Origin: Campylorhamphus procurvoides
Taxonomy: Eukaryota; Chordata; Aves; Passeriformes; Dendrocolaptidae
Length of the DNA: 64,000 nt
NCBI GenBank assembly: GCA_013396655.1
Contig: WBMV01007323.1
Location: 124,001 to 188,000, forward strand
Reading direction: 5' to 3'
Numbering within the stretch: the first letter of the stretch is position 1; each line of letters starts with the position of its first letter. The notes under the pieces are model-generated. The model was given only the letters and a program-made list of their open reading frames with translations. It ran no database searches and had not been told where the DNA came from. The position numbers were made by a program, and so were the translations under genes. Of the stretch, positions 27,901-37,066 are shown in pieces.

Positions 27901-29883
27901 TTATATTCACCGCAGGTAGCAATGTGCTTCATCACTTAGAAAAAGAAAAGCCAAGTCCTTCTAGCATGGAGAAAAGCAAAAGGGGTCTTTTCCAAATGGC
28001 TTTCTTGACTGCCTTCCTACAGCTAATTCACTGCAAAAAACAGAGGAAATAATCTTTCTTCTCCCCAATAAATAACAGTATGAGAAATTTGTACTTAAAA
28101 AAAAGTATATTTAAGTACCTGATAAGAATACTTCCCTTTGGGGCTCAGTGATGACTTTTCAGGAAGCATGGGGATGAAAAGTTGTTTGAGTAGTATGTAG
28201 ACAGACACCACTCCAAGCAACTGTATGTAAATCAGAGCAAACATTTGAGTAGTTAGACAAAACTGCCTCTGCCCACTAAATAATTTGGATGTGTGTCAGT
28301 TAGTGGATGCTGAAGTCATGCATCAGAGGAGTATAACACGCAGTCCTCACTAGGCCAGCCTGAAGCTGCCAGTCATGGTTTCTCATCTCCTTTAGGAAAG
28401 TGCTGGGACTTTCACTGACTTTGATTTTTCTGAGCCGAAGTGTCATCTGGTAGATATCAGAATAGGTTTATTGCAGTCACTAGCACAATACCAAGTTACT
28501 TCAGCTGAAAAATCTTTTCATAGCTCAGAGTACTTGACTGGGGCTGTAATTGTCCTTCACACACAATGGTGAGAAGAACTGGAGAAAAAGTCTGCTGAAT
28601 GCTCTCTCCTTTTGAACTGCAACTAGGTCTAACCACTAGCTCTTCCTTGTTACAAAGGCTAGAAATTTCAAAAGCCCATTTAAATGGATTAACTGATTTT
28701 TAGGCTCAGATTGCTTTTAGTCCAGTTTTAGTGGTGATGATGGCAAGTTATTTGAGATGCTCCTGTTTTTTTGCAGTTATTCTAATGATCTCAGAATTCT
28801 AAAACATATAAACATTCTCTTACTGCTAATAGTTCCTTCTTGTCTTTTTAACCCCAATTTTCCCACCTCTCTTACTTCCCTAGCAATCGTCTATTATAAG
28901 CCAAAGCAAGATTCTCATCTGTTTTTCACAGAAAATCAAATACATCAGTTATACGTTTAATACACCTCTATTTATTAATATATTTTATAATTGTCAGGCT
29001 TATACTAGTTTCTCAGGGTGCAAACAGCATGAATGAATATCTCCTTATTATGATCGTGGGTTAGAAAGATGGCCCTTGCCTGTATCGTGAGATCCCTTGG
29101 AAATAGACTCCAGAAGACAGAGATAGTTATTTTTACATTATATTTCACTACATGAGAGAGGTTGAAGCACTAAATCTGAAATATCCAAATAATCCTGAGC
29201 TGCTAATTTTAGATTAAAGGGGTAATGATCCCTTTTCCATGCAGCAGTGACATTCTATCCTTTATCACAGTGTGCATTGCAGCCATAAAGGGGGCATAAT
29301 GAATAGTTAAAGAAATATGTAAAAAGAAGCTGGCATTACAAAATAAACACATTTAGTGAAGTGAGATTAGTGTTGACATGAAAGCTCTCATCAGCTGCAA
29401 GAGCAGGTAGAGAGAACCAGATTTCTTCTGTGGTGTCACCTGCCAACGACCCTTGATTCCAGTGGGAGACGTGGTGTGCAGAATTCAGCATGTGTTCAGC
29501 AGTCAAACTGCTGGCACCATGCTGTCAAAAATGCCATCTGAAACCTGACAAGTGAGAACATAAGGAGATGTATGCTCGTGTGAATTATACTGAATTTCCT
29601 TGAGCTATCACCTGAAAGGTGTGGAAACAGTGTTACTTAAATGTAGGCCAATACAGTTTCACTGCCCCGTGCTGGAGCTGAACCGATCTGGACACCAATG
29701 ACTATGGTTTAACTGCAGCTGATGCTCAATCTCTAATGTACCTTTTCTCCTGGTGTGCTTGTCAGCCCACCTGACCTCCAAATATGTGTCTGTCTGTGAA
29801 CGTGTTGGGACATACTAAAACACTAGCCAAGGCTGGGCTTGGAGTAGGAGTCAAATCAACGATTTTGATATAATGAGCTCAAC
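21968..29883. other. A+T-rich noncoding DNA, no gene recognised
   Basis: No recognisable gene or transposable element. Sequence around 24950-24990 faintly recalls the end of an ancient SINE (see rejected items), but not enough to call. Open frames of 110-112 codons (25449-25787 plus, 26401-26733 minus) match no family I know. Confidence 0.65.
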
Positions 29884-29890
29884 CTGAGAT

Positions 29891-29902
29891 TAGCACAGTT
29901 GG
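29891..29902 (+). promoter_or_regulatory. RNA polymerase III A box of the SINE
   Basis: The sequence TAGCACAGTTGG fits the tRNA A-box pattern TRGYNNARNNGG. It differs from the parental tRNA-Ile at one visible position. Confidence 0.75.
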
Positions 29903-29935
29903 TTGGAGCATGGTGCTAATAACACCAAGGTTGTG

Positions 29936-29945
29936 GCTTTGATCC
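29936..29945 (+). promoter_or_regulatory. Degenerate RNA polymerase III B box of the SINE
   Basis: It aligns with the B box GGTTCGATCC of tRNA-Ile but carries two substitutions, one of them at the normally invariant C of TTCGA. Promoter strength is probably reduced, so present-day transcription from this copy is unlikely. Confidence 0.65.
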
Positions 29946-30117
29946 CTGTATGGGCCATTCACTTAAGAGCTGGACTTGATGATCTTTGTGGGTCCCTTCC
30001 AACTCAGAATATTCTGTGATTCTGCATAACTTAATATAATTGAAATTCTCTCAAGAAAGAAGAAAAAAACCTCAATGGTTTTGAGGAGTTTCAGGTAAAT
30101 AATTTCACCTGATAGGG

Positions 30118-30147
30118 ATAAAAAAATAAAATAAAAAGGAAAAAAAC
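30118..30147. repeat. A-rich low-complexity tract
   Basis: A runs broken by single T or GG, about 95 bp beyond the end of the SINE. It is too far away, and separated by unique sequence, to be the SINE tail. CR1-type tails end in short octamers and not in poly(A). Confidence 0.75.
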
Positions 30148-33100
30148 CCATGAGTATATTAGAAGACTATTTATCTTTCCGGTGAAACCACTGTGTATCT
30201 GATGCTCATGTCAGCTGGCCCTCTGCCCATCTTTTGGTACAAGAGGAAAGAAGGCATGTTCATTTTCTGTGAGTGAAAGCAGAGATTATTGAAATGCTGC
30301 AGAATGAAAACACTGAACTTAGCTGATATTCACATACGTGAAAAGTGTGCTATTAGGGAAATTATTCACCATGGTTTCTAAAGGATGAACAAACACAGTG
30401 AAAAAGAATCTGAATTTAACAAATAAATTATTTAATTTGAGTTCTTGTATCACTATAGTTCTCTATTGCCTCATTTTTCACTTGTGCTGTGAATGTTTTA
30501 AAAGCCCTTCTGGGATTTGCCATAGAAAGTATGGAGTATCCAGAACTGGTATGAGTCCAAAAGTTTTCCCTGAGGTTAAATTGTCTGGGATTAACTTGGA
30601 TACACCAATCTGTTTTAGCCCCTACGCAGAGTGATATGATGCTAAGCTAAAATTCAGTTAGCAGATATTTTCTTCATCTTTAAGGTTCTCTCTCTCTCTA
30701 AAGGTTCTGTGTTTTCTCTAGGAGGCTATATCAGCTGTAAATGAAAAAACCTGCATCTTCTGTTATTTTTTATGTGACAGGTCATTGTCAGTTGGCCTAC
30801 ATAAAATTGTCAATCACGTAAAATAGTAATTTTCCTTCCTTGCCCAATCCTTAACAGAGTTAAAATCTCAAGTTCTCACCCAGGAGTAAACAACTTGGAA
30901 TTATCTCAGAATTATTGCAGGTCAGAAGCATGTTGTCATCAGCTGCAGAATCACCTTTCACCAAGACTCCATAAATCACCTTGTATTACAGCAAGATAAG
31001 AAGATGCACTTCAAAAGTAAAAATAACAAGCTTCTGGGGTGTATGCAAGGTGATTTCAGTCAGTTTTCCTTGTACACCTCGAGCTGTGGTTCTGTAACAT
31101 GGAAAGAATCAGCAGTTGAAAGAAATCCCATCTTCCAAATCTCTCTTATCTAATGTCTAGCAATCCTGGTTCTTGATCAAAACTCAGTATTTGTGTGTGT
31201 TTCACAGGGAAATTAATACAACTTAATTGCATTAGGGTCTGAGATGGAATCTGTAACACGTATTAAAGTGTGTCTAGGACACTGCAGCTGGTTCTGATGC
31301 GATGATGCAGACTGTGCAGAAAGCACATGTACATTCTGGTGACAGCACTGTGAAGTTTGCATACTTATTCCACAATGCTGAAACTTAGTTACCTCTCCAG
31401 CAATTTATAACAACATAAATGTGCACAACAGTTCATAACAGAATGAAAAACAGCAATATAAACTGTATGAGCAATCTGGGACAAGAGAACATTATAACGA
31501 GTCTGGCTGGACATTTACTGAGAGGCCAAATTAATATCCTTTTTCTTTTCTAAAGTGCTATTAACATTTAGTTGACCAAAATTATCTGAACCGCTAAAAC
31601 CTGTCTGAATAGTATTTTCCAGGACCACAGTGTATGGAGATGCTAGTATACTGGAGGGAAGAATACTTCTTTCAAATAGCCAGCATCACTATGATCAGCC
31701 TTTTTTTTTTTTTTTTTTTGTTTCCTTATATTAACTCTGTGAATTTATGAAATTTCAGATTCAGGAAGCTGAATAAGTAGAAGAGGCTTTGTATTAGGAC
31801 AACTGGCAATTCCTTTGCTACCAACAGTTCTTTATAGACTTCTGTAGATCAATTCATTGCAAGGCATTTACTACAGTGGAACTAGGTTTTTAATGCTCAG
31901 CAAGAAAATTTTCCAGTGCAGGTTTAGGTATTGAGCATGAGTAGTAAATTCCAGATACTACTTCTTGCCTTCTGCCCGAAGTGCCCTGCTCTGCCCAGCT
32001 CCTTATTTTGTATCCCATGCTTTTTCATTGGCCGTTCACTGCCTTGCCTTTTACATTACTGCCAGGTCCCAAGTCTTTGTGGCTTTTGTTTTTGTATTAT
32101 TTTTTGTTTCCTTGCTTATTTTTTTAATTTGTTTTATAGGTCCCCCTTCCCCCTGCTGAGCTTGGTCCCTTTATCTTTCAAAAAACCCTTCCTTTTACCA
32201 CATTGTGAATGGGGAATGACAGAGATTTCTTGAACATTTTGTCTGGGTGCAGGATGCAGGAGGGGAAATAACTAGATGCCTGGTCTGCACAGTAGTTCCA
32301 AGTAACATCGAGTTCTCCCAAGGCATACATTTTCAGTGTAATCAGGGAGAACTGTCTATTTACAGAAAAAATTATGTATAAATTGTTCTTTGCACACATG
32401 GCTCTGCTCTGCCCACCTGTCCCTCAATGCCTTCCCTCAGCATACTTAAAGTATTTTAGCAACCAGCAGGAACATCAGACATGTTTGTGAGACTATGCCC
32501 AGAGCACAGCATTAATGGAGCTGTGAAGTAAAGGGTTAGTGAAGGCTAACTGTATTATTCCTGCTGCTGAATCTTGAACTTTTCTTGTATCTAGGAGAAC
32601 AAACTCTTGAAGGCTGTGATTCCTGCTGCTCCACGGTAAAACAATCGCCCCCCCGCCCTCCAACAAACCCAAACCGTATAAGCCAACTGTTCAAACATGG
32701 CAAGCGCATGCATTAGTTTCTTTCAGGATTCTAGACTTGTTGAAAAATTACATTTGATTGAATAAGAAACAGTGTATTTTCCTATAGATTTTTCTCTTCC
32801 ATATGCAATAAGTTCTTCACTGCACTTTTTGGTTTCTGAAGAAGCAGAATAAGTTTGCACACACAGTACAAAAGGTCTGAATGCAAGAAAGCTCCAGCCC
32901 AAGGGGTGATTTTATTATAATAAGCTCCCTTAAGACCACAACATTATGCTTAGATCTGAGTGGAGATAGATATTTTGTAGCCCTGTAATTCAGGTAAAAG
33001 CATTAATGCTATAGTATGTTATTGGTTGCTAACACAAGCAAAGAGGCAAGCCCTGTAAGCTTTGCATTTTTCCACAGTCTTCCTTCAATGACCTTGAGAA

Positions 33101-33675
33101 AGACTTTGTGGAGCACATGATTTTAGAAAGAATTTATTCTGAAGAGTTCCTCTCCTTTGAAAAAACCCCCATATTTTAAAGGTAGTATGATTAGTGGTGT
33201 GTTACAGCCCTGCAGTAAAATACCAAAGAGACCTATAAGCACACCCGTGTTCATCCCAAGGCGATGTGATGTGATTTCTCCAAGTTATTTGACTTCTCTC
33301 GGGAATTAATTACCTGTTGATCACAGACACTGAAAGCTGCCACAGACAGCTTCTCATTCCTTCTCTGACAATCAGTTCTTTTTAATATAGGTGAATCTTT
33401 AGGCCACCTGCTCCTTAGACTTGGCACTAGAATAGACAAGCCAGGCTGGATTCAATGTTTTCCAACTTTTTACATGGCTACTTTTTCTCTTGTTGTCCTG
33501 GTTCTTTTTTCTTGCCATGAAAACACTAGAAAGATCCTAGCTTTGTTCTAAAGCAGGAGAGAAAGAAATGTAATTATTCCTTTATTTTATTACATTTTAT
33601 ATTATTTGTTAGATTGAGGTTTGTATTTACACAAGAGCCTCCAAATGGCCTAAGAGTGATTATATTTCAAAGGTG
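30148..33675. other. Noncoding DNA, no gene recognised
   Basis: No gene or transposon recognised. It contains the poly(T) at 31701-31719, a CT repeat near 30690-30700 and a C-rich run at 32647-32661. The two overlapping plus-strand open frames at 31931-32233 are pyrimidine-rich translations with no family resemblance. Confidence 0.65.
31701..31719. repeat. Poly(T) run of 19
   Basis: An uninterrupted run of 19 T followed by GTTT. If read on the minus strand it could be a poly(A) tail, but the sequence before it on that strand has no AATAAA signal and no recognisable retroposed body. Confidence 0.9.
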
Positions 33676-33696
33676 TTGTATATACAATGTATACAT
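33676..33696. repeat. Two adjoining perfect palindromes
   Basis: A 12-bp perfect palindrome (33676-33687) shares its last base with a 10-bp perfect palindrome (33687-33696). Both are A/T-rich with a TATA-like centre. They sit directly beside the purine tract and the G+C-rich block, so they may be part of one diverged element. Confidence 0.75.
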
Positions 33697-33699
33697 TTT

Positions 33700-33760
33700 G
33701 AGAAGAAGAAGAAGTTAGGAGAAGAAAAAGAGAGAGAAAATGAAAAAGGAGAGAGAAAGG
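33700..33760. repeat. Purine tract (GAA/GA-rich)
   Basis: About 60 bases that are almost entirely A and G, with GAA trinucleotides, then GA dinucleotides and A runs. Only four T bases interrupt it. The opposite strand is a matching pyrimidine tract that begins right where the G+C-rich block ends. Confidence 0.85.
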
Positions 33761-33769
33761 TATGCAGAC

Positions 33770-34110
33770 ACCACCCTGGGATCCAGTGTAGTCTCAGCTG
33801 TTTCTAAATCCAGGGCAGCAGTGTGCCATCTGACACACGTGTTGCTGTCCTTTTATCTGTTCGAGTCCACTGGGGGCTTCCCGCAGGCACACGCCTGTGC
33901 TTTAACATTTTCCGTGGGGCCCATGTGGTCTGCTGGTGCCATTTTGGGGCATGCCATGTGGTAGTTCTGCTGTTTTGGACTAGGACTCCAGTAGGAGGAG
34001 TGGCTGTCCCACCTATGCAGAACTCACCCTGCCCGCTCTGCCCCCCACTTCCAACCTGGTTGTTTCGAGCCAGTCAATCATTTCCCTGGTCTCCTACACA
34101 GTTTACTCCA
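33770..34110. other. G+C-rich block of unknown origin
   Basis: About 340 bases stand out from the A+T-rich surroundings. They contain several CpG dinucleotides and G or C runs, for example around 33870-33925 and 34029-34048. Open frames overlap in two plus-strand frames (33740-33964 and 33823-34203) but translate to low-information sequence. Followed by the pyrimidine tract on the minus strand, it could be a decayed LTR or another retroelement fragment oriented minus. I could not find matching TG...CA ends with a target duplication, nor recognise the family. A lineage-specific exon or CpG-poor promoter remnant is an alternative. Confidence 0.4.
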
Positions 34111-35004
34111 ATTTCTGTTAAAAGAAGAATATATGTGAAATGCACAACCCAAATTTTAATTGTAAGCCTTTGTACAACATATGGTATACTAACTCATTTC
34201 TAAGCTTATGCTTATATTACTGCAAATGATAGCACAAGGCAAAAACTTGCATTGCTGTTTTAAAATCCCTGGCTTGGGTTTTTTTGAATTATTTTTCTGT
34301 GTGTATTAGAAAAACCACAATAAGCTTCACTGCTTCGTGGCTGTAAAATAACAGGATTTATATTGCATGATGCCCTGGTACACTTTGGTAATAACTTTAA
34401 TGACTTCTGGAAAAATATTATCAAGTTTCTCTGGAATTGAAATATTCCTGGATGCAGAACACAAGAACAGCGATATAGTTCACTGATACTTAAAAAAGGC
34501 TTTTAGCATAAAGAAGCCAAATAATAAGGCTACTTTGTTCTTCTTAGGCGCACACATTCACAGACTGAATGAACATAATAAACACAAGCATGATCTGAAC
34601 ACAAGAAATCTCTGATACTTCTGATAGTGTAATATAATCTTATCTCCGTTTAGGGCCAAATTGAGAAAGACAAAAATGTTTGGCCTATATTAATAGGTAA
34701 CTGCCCTTGCAGCTTATTTAAAGGGACTTTTAAAACTAAAATAATCATCCTGAAACATAGAAACTGTAGAAAGAAATGCTGGAAAATTTTCTAGATAGTC
34801 ACCTGTTTCATCCCTTTATACCTGGCAGGGTCAAATTATACCTTGGCAGCCTAACTGAAACAGATGGTCAGGCTGAGAAAGCTAAAGTACAAATTCCCAC
34901 ATTTCAGATAAACTTCAGGACATATTTGCAGATAAATCCTTCTCTAAATGGCTTTCCCTTTCTTTGCCTTGCTTCACCGTCCTGCCTCACACTGCATCTC
35001 CTCT

Positions 35005-35005
35005 N
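35005..35005. other. Unresolved base (N)
   Basis: A single ambiguous base, as at 2425. Confidence 0.95.
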
Positions 35006-35194
35006 CCAAAACTAAAATTTAGCAAAAGAGAATATTTTAACTGGCAAATTCCACCATTTGAATGAATGAAAAATACCCTTTTAATTACACTGCTTTGTCT
35101 TTTTAAATGACTTCACATTGCTCCTGTTCTTCTCTTTGTTCTGTACCGATTATTCTTCTGTTGCCTCATAAATGGCTGGGCCCACATCCCACAG

Positions 35195-35308
35195 CTCTGT
35201 GCCTTTTGCATCTGGCTATGTCTGACATAACTGAAAATTGCTTTAGAGAGCCATTAAGAACTTCATGTGCTCATCCTCAAGAATGTCCATGTGTGTCAGC
35301 CTTTACAG
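35195..35308 (+). other. Weak exon candidate with EGF-like cysteine pattern
   Basis: An acceptor-like site (AG at 35193-35194, preceded by a C-rich stretch and, further up, a long pyrimidine tract) and a strong donor-like site (CAG followed by GTGAAG at 35309) bracket 114 bases. These are open in one frame with intron phases 1 and 1, the usual phase of EGF-domain exons. The open frame runs on and shows cysteines spaced 12, 8, 5, 1 and 8 residues apart, ending in a C-x-C-x5-G-x2-C arrangement like EGF signature 1. However, the sixth cysteine lies beyond the donor site, and glycine and aromatic positions are only partly met. Coincidence is the more likely explanation. Confidence 0.12.
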
Positions 35309-36997
35309 GTGAAGACTGCATCTTTATCATTTGTTTATGAGATGTTGAATCTGCTTGAGGCAGTTCAGTGAACCGGTAAAATGAGTCTTTTACTTGCCAA
35401 AGCTTCTGATCTCTCAGGTTATTCAGTCAAAGTCTGTATACACAACAAAGGTGCTTCAACTTGCTTTGAAACAAAATCTCTTCTGAAGTGGAATTTGTCA
35501 TGTAGAAAACAGGGCTTATCAACTTGTAAAACAGTTGAGAAAATCATGAAGCATGCCCATGATGATCCTCCATTTAACATGAAATCACCAGAGCTGAGAC
35601 TGTAATAATTTTTCCTTCTATGTATTACTTAGACCTGTGCTTTTGTTTTCCAGTGGATTCTAATGAGTTGTTGCTAAAAAAGGGTTACTGTGTTTTGATT
35701 TTTAATTCTTTCAAAACTTTTTCCTGGGTTTCTTAATTAATCTTAGAAATAGGTTGGCCGGTCTCATTAACTTGCTGGGAAAACATAATGAAGTATATTT
35801 TGCTTTAGCAAGGCAATAGTAAATTGTAAAGAAAATGGAAGATATTTCTGCTGCAGAAATTCCTTTAGTGTGAGAAACAGGTTCTGAGGTCTCTGTGATA
35901 AATAGACATAATTAGTTTACAAAGGCTGGGAAACAAGGTTATCTGATTTTGTGATTTACTCTACACCATCGCTGGCCAAATCAATAGGATAATGATCAGT
36001 TTTTGCCTCAGTGTAGGGCTAGAGAGGAGGGGCAGAGAAGAAGATATTTATAGCTCTCTGTTTTGGTCACCACCTATATTATAACTGAGAATTGTTAATG
36101 TTGGCTTTAGATGCTGTGGAGTGCCTTACTCACGGCACCTGTGACTCATTGATTTTTGAAAAGTAGCTGAAAGTCCATCTTCTAAGGCATACTATATCAC
36201 TTGCAGTAGGATGATATATCACTATCAGCCTTGAGGGTCACTTTTGTGATATGTACAGAAGATACTCAAGCACAAGCAAAGACTTTATGGATCTGTTTCT
36301 TCAGGAGCCTTTGCAGAATAGCTGTATAGTTTTAAAATAACTGCTGAACTAGCAGTCTTAGGAGTCTCCCCTGTCCATGACAGCATAGACCTGGAACATG
36401 TACTCTGAACTTCTGAGCGGGTATTGCTGAAGGAAGTCATATCCAAGCACAAAGCCCAGGCTTATCATGCTAAGCATTGAAGCAGAAGAAATAGATGTTA
36501 TAAAAACCCCATTTAGGATATGTCAAGTTCAGGCCAGTACCTGAGACATAACTGTCTGTGGAAATGAAGAGTGGAATGTATCTTGTGGATCACTAAATCA
36601 ATCCTTTCATGTCTTGGGAACCCTACCATTTTTAACAGATGATAGAGCAGACCTGAGTGCAATTTTATTTGTGTTTTTACCACTTTTTTACTAAGTTTCC
36701 CATTTGATTAGAAGGAAAAGGCAGAAGTCATTGCAGATCCTGAATATTAGCCTATTTGAGACAGAAGTGGTATCTGACATGACTAGGTAGAAGACAAAAA
36801 AAATTTTTGTTAAAATGGAGACCACAAAGTTTCAAGAGCCAATTCTCAAACAAAATAAAACCTCTACAACTTGGTGTGTGCAAAGATCCGAGGATTGTCT
36901 TTAGGTCACTTGGGAAAAAGAAAGGGAAAAGTTATCACATTTACCCCTCACACCAAATTCCAACCATTAAAAAACTCTGCGTGATACCTGGTACCTG

Positions 36998-37066
36998 TTA
37001 CCTATCCCCATTTACATGGTAAGCACCATGTAAAGCTTACCTATCCCCATTTACATGGTAAGCACC
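36998..37066. repeat. 39-bp tandem duplication built around hairpins
   Basis: The 30 bases at 36998-37027 are repeated exactly at 37037-37066, giving a 39-bp period. The junction segment creates two hairpins. One is a perfect 10-bp stem with a 4-base loop (37011-37020 pairing with 37025-37034). The other is a 7-bp stem (37035-37041 pairing with 37057-37063). The two copies are identical, so the event is recent. Tandem copying combined with inverted sequence at the joint is the pattern expected from replication template switching. Confidence 0.92.

Larger units (their letters stand above)
29884..30024 (+). mobile_element. tRNA-Ile-derived SINE with CR1-like tail (TguSINE1 type)
   Basis: A 141-bp retroposon in two parts. 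Bases 29884-29957 align along their whole length with tRNA-Ile(AAT): a D-arm/A-box region, an anticodon loop with AAT at 29918-29920, a T-arm/B-box region, and a 3' end TGGGCCA. Bases 29961-30024 carry the standard avian CR1 3' end, including the GATGATCTTTGTGGGTCC block and a terminal GTGATTCTG octamer-like unit. Such a SINE is transcribed by RNA polymerase III from the tRNA promoter and is mobilised in trans by CR1 reverse transcriptase, which recognises the shared tail. This architecture is the one described for TguSINE1 of zebra finch and other passerines. Several tRNA positions are mutated, so the copy is not young. I could not define a clean target duplication. Confidence 0.88.
34111..36997. 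other. A+T-rich noncoding DNA with one weak exon candidate
   Basis: Apart from the candidate at 35195-35308 and an N at 35005, I recognise nothing. There are no transposon signatures. Confidence 0.6.

Noticed and set aside
29884..29957. A functional tRNA-Ile gene
   Set aside because: The acceptor stem is mutated and does not pair, the B box is changed at a key position, and a CR1 tail follows directly. It is the head of a SINE.
31701..31719. Poly(A) tail of a minus-strand processed pseudogene
   Set aside because: There is no AATAAA upstream of the tract on the minus strand, no open or recognisable gene body and no flanking duplication.
33674..34100. An LTR with TG...CA ends around the G+C-rich block
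   Set aside because: Possible TG and CA ends exist, but the bases flanking them do not match each other, so the boundaries are unsupported. I kept it as a block of unknown origin.
36998..37066. CRISPR-like repeat
   Set aside because: Only two copies, no spacer series, and a vertebrate genome. It is a simple tandem duplication.
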